Shown in pieces: positions 7,512 to 15,900 of a DNA stretch of 64,000 nt (position 1 is the first letter of the stretch; each line of letters starts with the position of its first letter). The stretch lies in assembly GCF_016744175.1 (NCBI RefSeq), contig NZ_JADGEV010000017.1, forward strand, positions 1-64,000. The letters run 5' to 3'. The translations under genes and the position numbers were made by a program. This DNA comes from Neptunomonas sp. (GTDB lineage: Bacteria; Pseudomonadota; Gammaproteobacteria; Pseudomonadales; Balneatricaceae). The notes below the pieces were generated by a model. It was not told the origin of the DNA. It worked only from the letters and a program-made list of their open reading frames with translations, and did not search any database.

Positions 7512-9220
7512 TTTTGCGGTTTCGTACGCTGACGTTTTTACTTATTTTGATTACCTTATCGGGTTTCCTCACTGTTTTTGCTTTTAATGCTTACCATGCC
7601 ACTGAGAAGTTACTAAAAGAAGAGGCTTTAGTTTCTTTATCTCAGAGTTCTGGTGCTATTCGCCATGAACTTAACACATACTTGAGATTGGTTGACCAAG
7701 AACTTCATAGCTTGAAATCTGTAGAAGGTTTACAGACCGCAATGGCGCATGGAGGAGAGCTTTCATTGCAGCAGTTGATCATGGAAAGTGATCGTTCTAT
7801 TTCTAAGCGTCGTTTTCAGTTTGTCATATTAAGTTCACTAAATAACAGTCGTTGTTATCTTATTAAAAGCCGTTTGATAAGTATTGGTAATAATGTATGT
7901 CGCGAAGTTTATCGACAGTATACGCAAGGGATGAGCAAAGAGTGGAATGTTTTTCGTACTGAGGAGGACGTATTATTAGCAAAAGATTATCTAGTTACCG
8001 ACAGTGACAAAAAAGTTATTGGCCGGATGGTGGGAGGAATTAAATTATCAAACAATACCCTTTTATTAAGTCAGTTAGTTAACAGGGCGGTAGTAGATCT
8101 GGATAGTGCGGTATTAACGCTTTCAGGTGTAACAGTAAATCATTACTCCACTTTGAATAAGGCTGATGCGTCTAAAAAAGAATGGTTGCAAGGCCGCTCA
8201 CTAGAAAAATATACCAGTGACTTTAGTCAGTTCGGTGAAGGTCTAGAGCTAACGTTAACGGCTTCTCAGGATAATACGCGATCCTTAGCCATTCAGTTTA
8301 TCAAGTTGTTGGGCATTGGGGCTCTCGTTGGTTTAATAGTGAGTGCGGCTGTTGCTGCATTATTATCGGCAGCACTGGATAAGCAGTTGCAAAATTTAGT
8401 GATATATATTCGTAACCTAGTAAAAGATGGTGAAGGTGAGGAGTGGAGTCAGGGGACTATTCATGAGTTTAATCGGATAGGTGAAGAAATTGATTTCATT
8501 GTAAAAGAGCTATTTGAAAATAGGCTTGAGCTTAAAGGGACCAATGCGAGACTTGAGCAAACGTTAATGGAAAAACGCACTATTCTTTATCAACTAATAC
8601 AAAATCAAGAGCAAGAAAGGAGTCATTTAGCGCAGGAACTTCATGATGAGCTAGGACAGTTATTGACCGCCGTTAGGGTGGAGACTGTTTTGTTAGAGCA
8701 CCAGCTTCCTCAAGGTAGTCGATCTTTAGAACATAGTACGAAAATTAAGCAGCTAGTCTCAGATATGTATGCCACCGTTTATGATCGAATTATGTCACTC
8801 AGGCCTGTTGAGCTTGATGGGCTTGGACTGAGTCAGTCTATACAACAAATATCTACGTTGAGTAGCTTGAGGCAGACGGGAGTGAAAATTGCTCTGGATA
8901 TTGAAGAGGTTAACGTGCCTCCCGGTGCCGATATTCACTTGTATCGAATTGCACAAGAAGCTCTGACTAATATTATGAAACATGCGCTGGCCACTGAAGT
9001 AGCCATCTCTTTGTACAGTGATGAAAATAAAATTGTGCTGAGTATTATCGATAATGGGCAAGGGTTAGAGCAGTCAGGAGGGAGTCTCAAAAAACATGAG
9101 GGCTTTGGGTTGCTTGGGATGAAAGAGAGGTGTGAGTATATCGGTGCTGAACTATCAATTGCTTCTGAAGAGGGGGTTAGTTTAAGGGTGGTTGTGCCTT
9201 TAAGTGATGAGTTGGTGTAA
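7508..9220 (+). CDS. Membrane sensor histidine kinase, NarL-type (HisKA_3)
   Basis: This 570-aa kinase has TM1 at about residues 7-27, a periplasmic sensor of about 225 residues, TM2 at about 260-285 and a coiled linker. The HisKA_3 dimerisation box QELHDELGQLLTA has the likely phospho-acceptor His379. The HATPase_c domain shows EALTNIMKHA, DNGQGL and GFGLLGMKERC. HisKA_3 kinases usually phosphorylate LuxR/NarL-type regulators, but none lies within the window close to this gene. The sensor region has a Cys pair (CYLIKS...NNVC). Translational coupling to the binding protein suggests a LuxP-LuxQ or TorT-TorS style input, although LuxQ and TorS are hybrid kinases of another class. There is no receiver domain. 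Confidence 0.9.
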   Translation: MILRFRTLTFLLILITLSGFLTVFAFNAYHATEKLLKEEALVSLSQSSGAIRHELNTYLRLVDQELHSLKSVEGLQTAMAHGGELSLQQLIMESDRSISKRRFQFVILSSLNNSRCYLIKSRLISIGNNVCREVYRQYTQGMSKEWNVFRTEEDVLLAKDYLVTDSDKKVIGRMVGGIKLSNNTLLLSQLVNRAVVDLDSAVLTLSGVTVNHYSTLNKADASKKEWLQGRSLEKYTSDFSQFGEGLELTLTASQDNTRSLAIQFIKLLGIGALVGLIVSAAVAALLSAALDKQLQNLVIYIRNLVKDGEGEEWSQGTIHEFNRIGEEIDFIVKELFENRLELKGTNARLEQTLMEKRTILYQLIQNQEQERSHLAQELHDELGQLLTAVRVETVLLEHQLPQGSRSLEHSTKIKQLVSDMYATVYDRIMSLRPVELDGLGLSQSIQQISTLSSLRQTGVKIALDIEEVNVPPGADIHLYRIAQEALTNIMKHALATEVAISLYSDENKIVLSIIDNGQGLEQSGGSLKKHEGFGLLGMKERCEYIGAELSIASEEGVSLRVVVPLSDELV

Positions 9221-9403
9221 ATATTGGGGTGATTTTCGTTGGTTGTTTTTTGATCTATAGCAACACGATACCTGTGAAAAAGCTCTATGATGGCTATCTA
9301 ATATAAGGCTTCTCTGGTGATGAGAGGTCTTTTTTGCCAGTGGTGTTTAATATGATTTTTGTGATATGAAAATTCATAATGCGTTATTTTTTTAGGTGTA
9401 GTA

Positions 9404-10471
9404 ATGGATTTTGAGTTCCTTATTTCTGCGCTAGGTGAGTCTGGCACTAATGCTTTCGGCGGTTTGTTGCTGGGGTGTTTATTTGGTTTTTTCGCACAGA
9501 AAAGTCGATTTTGTTTGCGTGCTGCTGTTGTTGAGTTCGCTCGGGGCCGTATTGGTGAAAAAGTAGCAATTTGGTTACTTACGTTTTCCGCTGCAGTCGG
9601 AGGCACGCAGATTCTTATCACGCTAGGTGAGTTAGATATCACTGACTCGCGGATGCTAGCAAGTTATGGGAGCTTGTCTGGGGCGGTTGTGGGTGGCGTA
9701 ATGTTTGGTGCGGGTATGATTTTAGCGCGAGGGTGCGGCTCTCGTTTGTTGGTATTAGCAGCGACAGGGAATTTAAGGGCTTTGTTTTCGGGGTTATTAT
9801 TTGCAGCAGTGGCACAGGCTTCGTTAAAAGGAGTACTGGCTCCTGTGCGAGATAATATTGCCGGTGCTTGGCTGCTGCATAATGATGGAGGCCTAGAGTT
9901 AATTTCATTTCTTGGTTGGGGCTCTTATACAGGGATTTATCTGGGTGTCGTATGCATGATGGTTGCTATTTTCTACGGTATCAAAAACAACCTCACTGCA
10001 TGGGCGTGGGTTGGTTCAGTCGGAGTTGGGGCTATGGTGGTTGGGGGATGGTGGTTTACCTATCATTTGTCATATCAAACATTCGATCCCACTCAAGTTG
10101 AAAGCATGACCTTTACCGGCCCATCTGCTGATACTCTTATGTATCTACTTACACCCGATAATGTTGCTTTGGATTTTGACGTTGGGTTGGTGCCTGGCGT
10201 GTTCTTAGGGGCTTTTGTGGCTGCTCTGTTCTCTCGCGAATTGAAGCTGCAGGGATTTCAAGAAGGGCGTAGTATGATTCGCTATATCGCAGGTGCCTCT
10301 TTTATGGGGATGGGGGGGATGCTGGCGGGTGGGTGTGCTGTGGGTGCAGGCCTAACAGGAGGATCTGCTTTTTCGATAACGGCTTGGGTGGCTTTGGCGG
10401 CTATGTGGGCTGGTGCCGCGTCGACTGATGCCGCTGTGGATCGTGATTGGAGTTTGGCAAAGGGCGTTTGA
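9404..10471 (+). CDS. YeeE/YedE-family transporter (thiosulfate/sulfur-compound uptake)
   Basis: This 355-aa polytopic membrane protein has both halves of the YeeE/YedE (sulf_transp) fold. Conserved cysteines lie in KSRFCLRAA (C37), ARGCGSRL (C111) and AGGCAVGAGL (C311), each in Gly-rich half-membrane loops. In TsuA-type proteins such cysteines relay thiosulfate through the membrane. The first repeat covers about residues 15-130 and the second about 255-345. Uptake of thiosulfate or another reduced sulfur compound is the inferred role. No tusA-like gene or sulfurtransferase is adjacent, and the gene seems to stand alone. Confidence 0.85.
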   Translation: MDFEFLISALGESGTNAFGGLLLGCLFGFFAQKSRFCLRAAVVEFARGRIGEKVAIWLLTFSAAVGGTQILITLGELDITDSRMLASYGSLSGAVVGGVMFGAGMILARGCGSRLLVLAATGNLRALFSGLLFAAVAQASLKGVLAPVRDNIAGAWLLHNDGGLELISFLGWGSYTGIYLGVVCMMVAIFYGIKNNLTAWAWVGSVGVGAMVVGGWWFTYHLSYQTFDPTQVESMTFTGPSADTLMYLLTPDNVALDFDVGLVPGVFLGAFVAALFSRELKLQGFQEGRSMIRYIAGASFMGMGGMLAGGCAVGAGLTGGSAFSITAWVALAAMWAGAASTDAAVDRDWSLAKGV

Positions 10472-10591
10472 ATCCCTACCGCTGAGAAAAATAATAGTAG
10501 AGTGTTAGTGTTGCTAAAGTGAAAGAAGTCAGTTTGTATTAAGTTGGATAAATTAATACTAAGACCGCACATCAAGGATGATGGAAACTGT

Positions 10592-10864
10592 ATGCGTAGA
10601 ATATTTGTGATATTAGTACTGCTTGTTGCCAGTCAGGCGCATGCACTGAGACTGCCGAATGGACAATTATTATCTTCTGGTGATGATTTGTCTAAAGTCT
10701 ACGAACATCTTGGTAAGCCGATTACAAAATATAAAGCTAGAACCCGATGTGGGTCAGGACGCACCTGTTCTGTCACACGTATGGTGTATCGTTTTGATGG
10801 TCGTAAATGGTTTGTTGATGTTAAAAGAGGGCTGGTTATCAATATTGAGTGGACGTATAGATAA
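10592..10864 (+). CDS. DUF2845-family small exported protein
   Basis: This is a 90-aa protein with a clear Sec signal peptide (MRRIFVILVLLVASQAHA, cleavage around residue 18). The mature domain has LPNGQLLSSGDDLSKVYEHLGKP, a Cys pair (RCGSGRTC) and a C-terminal beta-rich stretch (RKWFVDVKRGLVINIEW), which matches my memory of DUF2845. The ATG at 10592 is preferred because GGA precedes it by 6 bp and the signal peptide begins exactly there. The function of the family is unknown. It converges on the GST gene across a 51-bp spacer with a weak hairpin (AGCCA...TGGCT, about 10867-10892). Confidence 0.7.
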   Translation: MRRIFVILVLLVASQAHALRLPNGQLLSSGDDLSKVYEHLGKPITKYKARTRCGSGRTCSVTRMVYRFDGRKWFVDVKRGLVINIEWTYR

Positions 10865-10915
10865 TAAGCCACTTCATTTAATAATGGATGGCTCACTATT
10901 GCTCTGCTTGTTAGG

Positions 10916-11569
10916 CTAACTCCTCAAAATTTTATTCAGCATTGTCTTTTCTGATAAAATTATTTGCTCGACTACGCTATGTTGAGTGAAATTTTGGTAG
11001 AACCGAGCTAGTTTTGGCCATTTCTCTTTCGAAACAGACTCGTTCGCATGCTCATAGGAAATGAGTTGGCTGGCGATACTAATATCTGCGAGTGTTATTT
11101 CATCATTAATAAAAAACAAACCATTCAACTGCGACTCTAAATAGTCGAAAAGGGGAGGGAGTTTGTTATTTACTGCGTCGAGAACAGCCCCTTCATCAGT
11201 AGGTTTTCCTGATATTCGATTTAGTATTCTTTGGCTAAATACGGTGAAAGTGGTGAGTGCTGAGAGCTCATAGTCAGCGTATTTTTCAAGCCATTCGCAG
11301 TGAGCTCTTAAAAATAGATCGTTTGGTATCAGCTGCTTATTTGCGTAGTGGGCGTCTAAAAAGTGCGAAATTACTGCAGAATCTGCAAAAACATGCTCCC
11401 CCAATGTGAGTGCTGGTACTCTCCTTAGTGGGTTCAGGCTCTTATACTCTTCAGGAGTGGCGTAAGGAATAATCATTTTCGAATCGTAGCTAACTTCTTT
11501 TAACTCAAGCAGTAATCTTACTTTACGCACAAAAGGAGAAAGTGGTGCTCCGTAGAGTAAAGGTTTCAT
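10916..11569 (-). CDS. Glutathione S-transferase family protein
   Basis: This is a 217-aa cytosolic GST. The thioredoxin-like N-terminal domain (about 1-78) includes PLLYGAPLSPFVRKVRLLLE with the likely catalytic Ser in SPFVRK, NPLRRVPALTLG with the cis-Pro of the glutathione site, and FADSAVISHFLD. The helical C-terminal domain contains the N-capping motif ITLADISIASQL. It does not match SspA closely, so I give no symbol. It is monocistronic, flanked by an unrelated convergent gene and the membrane-anchored unknown upstream. Substrate unknown; a detoxification or thiol-exchange role is inferred from the family only. Confidence 0.88.
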   Translation of the reverse strand: MKPLLYGAPLSPFVRKVRLLLELKEVSYDSKMIIPYATPEEYKSLNPLRRVPALTLGEHVFADSAVISHFLDAHYANKQLIPNDLFLRAHCEWLEKYADYELSALTTFTVFSQRILNRISGKPTDEGAVLDAVNNKLPPLFDYLESQLNGLFFINDEITLADISIASQLISYEHANESVSKEKWPKLARFYQNFTQHSVVEQIILSEKTMLNKILRS

Positions 11570-11677
11570 AAATGAGCTCCTTATTAAACTATCATATGAA
11601 GGTATTGTTATAATAAGGGAAAACCCTCTTTATGCTAGTGTAAAATTTATTTTTGTCCTGCTTACTGGTCATCGAGC

Positions 11678-12358
11678 TTAATCTTCCTCTACTGAAGGAT
11701 TGGAAAGTGCTTCTATGTGGTTATTTAATTCAAATACTTGTCTGTCATTTTTTTGTGAGTAATGCATGTTATCAAGAGAGTTTAAGCAGTTTTTGTATTG
11801 AGGTATCGAGACTTTAGCCCCTTTCGTTTGTTCGCACTCTATCGCATCAAATAGCATGCGGTCTATGCTGGCTTGGGCGTGGCAATACTGAAGATGTGAA
11901 AGAAGATCATTAATCGTTTGAGATTGAGGGCTGCTTTTTTTTAGCATTTGTAACCATTGGGAAAGCTCTTGGGCTGCAGTCATTGTTTTTTGAGCTTCAC
12001 GTTGGTCACTCAGAAGTGTTAGCGAGCCAGATGGGTATGTATTATCAACCGAGAATTCTGATGAATTTTGCAGGCTTTGCTGGGCTGCTTTTTGAAATGA
12101 TGAGTTGTTATCTAAGAGAAGTATTTTTTTCCATTGAGAATGCAGATGATGACTTATAAAGTGATTAAGTTGTTCTGGTATAACCCTATTAGGTAATGTG
12201 TCGTAGAGCCGTTCTACATTTCGTATGTTATTTCGAATCGCTTGTATACGTGCGCGCTTTTGTTGGCGTTGGTTTTCAATGCTCTGAACAATGTAGGCCA
12301 AGCTTATCAAAACACCAACCACAATAATGATAGTAATGGCTGTTCCAGTAGAAGACAT
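11678..12358 (-). CDS. N-terminally membrane-anchored helical protein, unknown
   Basis: I do not recognise this 226-aa protein confidently. A single transmembrane helix (about residues 7-24, ITIIIVVGVLISLAYIV) is followed by a long, polar, Gln- and Leu-rich helical domain that should lie in the cytoplasm and may form coiled coils (IENQRQQKRARIQAIRNNIRNVERL). It lacks catalytic motifs. The layout recalls a widespread family of membrane-anchored helical proteins in Pseudomonas-like bacteria that carry only generic annotation. It is transcribed away from the tRNA array, whose promoter begins 64 bp upstream of its start. Confidence 0.7.
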   Translation of the reverse strand: MSSTGTAITIIIVVGVLISLAYIVQSIENQRQQKRARIQAIRNNIRNVERLYDTLPNRVIPEQLNHFISHHLHSQWKKILLLDNNSSFQKAAQQSLQNSSEFSVDNTYPSGSLTLLSDQREAQKTMTAAQELSQWLQMLKKSSPQSQTINDLLSHLQYCHAQASIDRMLFDAIECEQTKGAKVSIPQYKNCLNSLDNMHYSQKNDRQVFELNNHIEALSNPSVEED

Positions 12359-12421
12359 AAGTGTGTAACTTCCTAAATAATAAAGTAATTGATTTTATAG
12401 GAAAATCATTTTAAAAAACGC

Positions 12422-12450
12422 TTGACGAAATGTCACCCCAAGCATAATAT
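12422..12450 (+). promoter_or_regulatory. Promoter of the first tRNA-Glu/Gly block
   Basis: The -35 TTGACG (12422-12427) and -10 TAATAT (12445-12450) are separated by 17 bp. A GC-rich discriminator (ACGCCCCGC) follows, typical of stringently controlled stable-RNA promoters. The first tRNA begins 38 bp downstream. Confidence 0.75.
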
Positions 12451-12488
12451 ACGCCCCGCATTTGAGGTAAAGCTTTAAGTGTTTTAGC

Positions 12489-12564
12489 GTCCCATTCGTC
12501 TAGTGGTCTAGGACACCGCCCTTTCACGGCGGTAACAGGGGTTCGAACCCCCTATGGGACGCCA
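12489..12564 (+). tRNA. tRNA-Glu (anticodon TTC), copy 1
   Basis: This 76-nt gene has an encoded CCA, a 7-bp acceptor stem (GTCCCAT / ATGGGAC), the anticodon loop CTTTCAC giving TTC, and the T-arm GGGGTTCGAACCCC. The same 76 nt recurs three more times in this window. Confidence 0.98.
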
Positions 12565-12600
12565 ATTATTTTAGTATATGTAAATATCTAAAATATTGTT

Positions 12601-12676
<76 letters not shown>

Positions 12677-12685
12677 AAGTTGTAA

Positions 12686-12703
12686 AAGCATTTTCAAATG
12701 CTT
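12686..12703 (+). other. Intercistronic hairpin in the tRNA precursor
   Basis: A perfect 8-bp stem (AAGCATTT / AAATGCTT) with a 2-nt centre lies in the spacer between tRNA-Gly copy 1 and tRNA-Glu copy 2. In RNA the loop would open to about 4-6 nt. It may guide precursor processing. A shorter hairpin (CTTTC / GAAAG) lies in the next spacer. Confidence 0.5.
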
Positions 12704-12710
12704 ATGATAT

Positions 12711-12786
12711 GTCCCATTCGTCTAGTGGTCTAGGACACCGCCCTTTCACGGCGGTAACAGGGGTTCGAACCCCCTATGGGACGCCA
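12711..12786 (+). tRNA. tRNA-Glu (anticodon TTC), copy 2
   Basis: It reads as identical to Glu copy 1 over all 76 nt including CCA. It lies 34 nt after Gly copy 1 and is part of the same transcript. Confidence 0.98.
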
Positions 12787-12811
12787 CCAACTTTCTTCAC
12801 AGAAAGAATCA

Positions 12812-12887
<76 letters not shown>

Positions 12888-12989
12888 AAAATCTCATCCT
12901 TCATCTATACTTGTTCATATCCTTGAAATTTATCTATTAAAGTCGCTTGTAGTCTTTATTGGTATCAAGATGGAGCAAGTGTACAGTTC

Positions 12990-15900
12990 ATGAAAAGTCT
13001 CATTTGGGGCCTCCTTGGATTTTTAGCTTTTTTCTCTTTGAATGTAAAAGCTGAAAACATGTGTTCATCCGTTTCTACTTCCGCGATATCAGGCAGTTTG
13101 TTTGATTCGGGAGGGAGTGGTGGCAGCTATTCTAGCAGAGAGGATTGTTCCTTTTTGATTCAATCTGCAGGCGCTACCAGTGTTACCTTGACGTTTACTA
13201 CCTTCTCTCTTGAGACAAATTATGACTACGTCTATTTGTATGATGGTATTAATACGTCGTCGCCTCAGATAGCTCGTTTAACAGGGTCAACCGGTGGCGT
13301 TTATACAGCTAATTCCGGAACTATGCTGGTGCGCTTTACGAGTGATGGTTCTGTCGTGGATAGAGGGTTTTCAGCAACCTGGACAGCAGCAACGAGTAAT
13401 TGTGCAGCACAAAGTGTGGCTGATAGCTTCTCGAGTGTTTCTTACAGTCAAAATAGTGGTAGTTCAGATTGGAGCGGTGACTGGACTGAAGTTGGTGAAT
13501 CGGATGGTGCTGGTGCAGGTATCGCCAGGGTGCGTAGTGATTTATGTACTAGCGGAAATTGCTTACGTTTGGGTGTGCCGTCCGGTAATAGAGCACAAAC
13601 CTTTAGCGATCGTGGTGTTTATAGAGAAGCAGACCTAAGTGGCGTTACTAGCGCAACACTATCGTTTGTTTACCGTAGAGGCAGATCTCAAGGTAGTCAA
13701 ACCGTTGTGCTCTCAGTTTCCAAAAATGGCGGCAGTAGTTGGACAGATGTACAAAGTTATCTCATCAACAGCAGTAATACTTCCGCTGTGTCGGCTTCTT
13801 TCGATATTTCAGCTTACGCGGCAAGCAATACACAAATACGTTTTTTAGCATCAGGCAGTAATGCGGTTATTGGCATGTATATTGACGATATCAATATACG
13901 TTATCAGCCTACATGTACGCCTGTAGTGCAAGCTACGTGGTATTTTGATGAGGTTGACTGGGCTGGGACTGCGAACGAAGTGCTGGATTCCTCTGGAAAT
14001 GGCTATCACGGTGTTGCAAGTAAGCCGATGTTGAATTCGGCGGATGGTGTTGTCTGCAAGGCTGCCGATTTTCGTGAAGATGGTACGCGTGATTATGTTT
14101 CTTTAAACAGCTCTGCGCTTAGCGGCCTTAATGACTTTTCTGTTTCTGTGTGGGGGAAGTTGGATTCCTCGCGTAGTGGCGCTCAAACTATTTTTTCTGC
14201 CGCGTCTAGTTCGCACACAAATGGTGTACTGATGTACTTCAGTAGCACAACTAGTCTGCAACTTCATTTTCTCAATACGATCGTGGCTACCTATTCGTTG
14301 GCGGCAATTAGTGATAATCGCTGGCATCATTACGTATGGACGCGTAATGAAGGACAGCACTGCCTGTTTGTGGATGGTGTGAGTCAGGGGTGCAAAACGG
14401 GTACCTATACGGGTGTAGTGTCAGTATCTTCTGGTGGGTTGATTGTTGGTCAAGAGCAAGATTCTGTGGGGGGAGGGTTTGTTGCTACTCAGGACTGGGA
14501 AGGGTTGGTTGATGAGCCTCTAATCTTTAGTGGCGAGCTCTCAGCCTCAGATGTGCGCTCTATTTATGCTCATCAATTAGCAGGTGAGAACTGGGATGGT
14601 ACTGTACGAGCTTGTTTAGATGTGTTGCCAGTGCCGCGAGCTGAGTGGCATCTTGATGAAATGAGGTGGTCCGCAACTGCGGATGAAATCAAAGATTACA
14701 GCGGCAATGATTTTCATAGCGTTGCTAGTGAAGCTATGGATACCAACGTTGATGGAGTGGTTTGCCGTGCTATAGATTTTTCGGTTAAAGATAGAGTGAC
14801 TACTGATTTTATTTCTTTAGATTCGGCTGCATTTGATGGCTTAAATGAGTTTTCTTTCTCTGTGTGGGGAAGGTCTTCAGAAGCAGGGAATCAGGCGTTA
14901 TTATCGGGTTTTGGGCCTGATCATGGCAATGAGTTGTTGCTCTGGTTTGATCGTAGTGACTATTTCCAGCCATTAGTAAAAAATGATTCTTTCAGTATTG
15001 GTTCTAATGGATTTTCCGTCTCAAACTTTGCCAGTGCAGCTAATAGGGATGAGTGGCACCATTTTGTCTATACGCGTAAAGCGGATAAGAATTGTTTGTA
15101 TATTGATGCTGTGCTGCAAGGGTGTAAATCTAGTGTAGCAACGGGACCTTTACGTCTCTCTCCTGGGAGCGTGATTATAGGGCAGGAACAGGACTCTTTT
15201 GGTGGTGGATTTGATATCTCTCAGGATTGGGATGGCTGGATTGATGAGCCAACTATCTTTGAAGTTGAGCTTGGCCCAGTGCAAGTGTCGGTTATCTATG
15301 CAAACCAAAAAGCAGGCAAAAATTATGACGGCTCGGATCGGCACTGCGAGCTACCTCTCCCTGCCGTTAATTATCGGTTTGATAGTTGCGATTGGGTAGA
15401 TGGTCAAAATGTAATAGACAGTGGGCCGAATAGGTTAGATGCATATGCGGTAAATGGTGTGCTCTCTACTATTGATGGGCAAATATGCGGGCTGGCCCAG
15501 TTTGACAGTGTTGATGATTACGTAAGATTGCCTGACAATAATTTTGTTGACTTGCCGGCTGCTATGACAGCTATGGCTTGGGTTAGGCCGAATAGTACGC
15601 CTACAGAATTAAAGAGTGCCATAACAAAAAATACTAATTATAAAATTCATATTGATAGAAATCGTCAAGTATTTTGGGAGTGGGTTGACTCTAATAATGT
15701 AGCGCATAGTTTTGCGTCTGGAAGCACTATTAGTGTGGGGCAATGGCAGCATGTAGCTGTTACCTATAGAGATGGACGTCAAGTAATGTATATCAATGGG
15801 CGTGAAGTAGCTCGTCAAACTCATACAGGCCAACTGATAACCAACAGTGCTGACCTGCAGGTAGGGCAAGATCAAGGTGTGGCAGCAAGATTTTTTGATG

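Noticed and set aside
9298-9908. Minus-strand open frames opposite the YeeE/YedE transporter gene
   Set aside because: They are antisense shadows of a clear membrane-protein gene, with low-complexity Pro/Thr/Ser composition.
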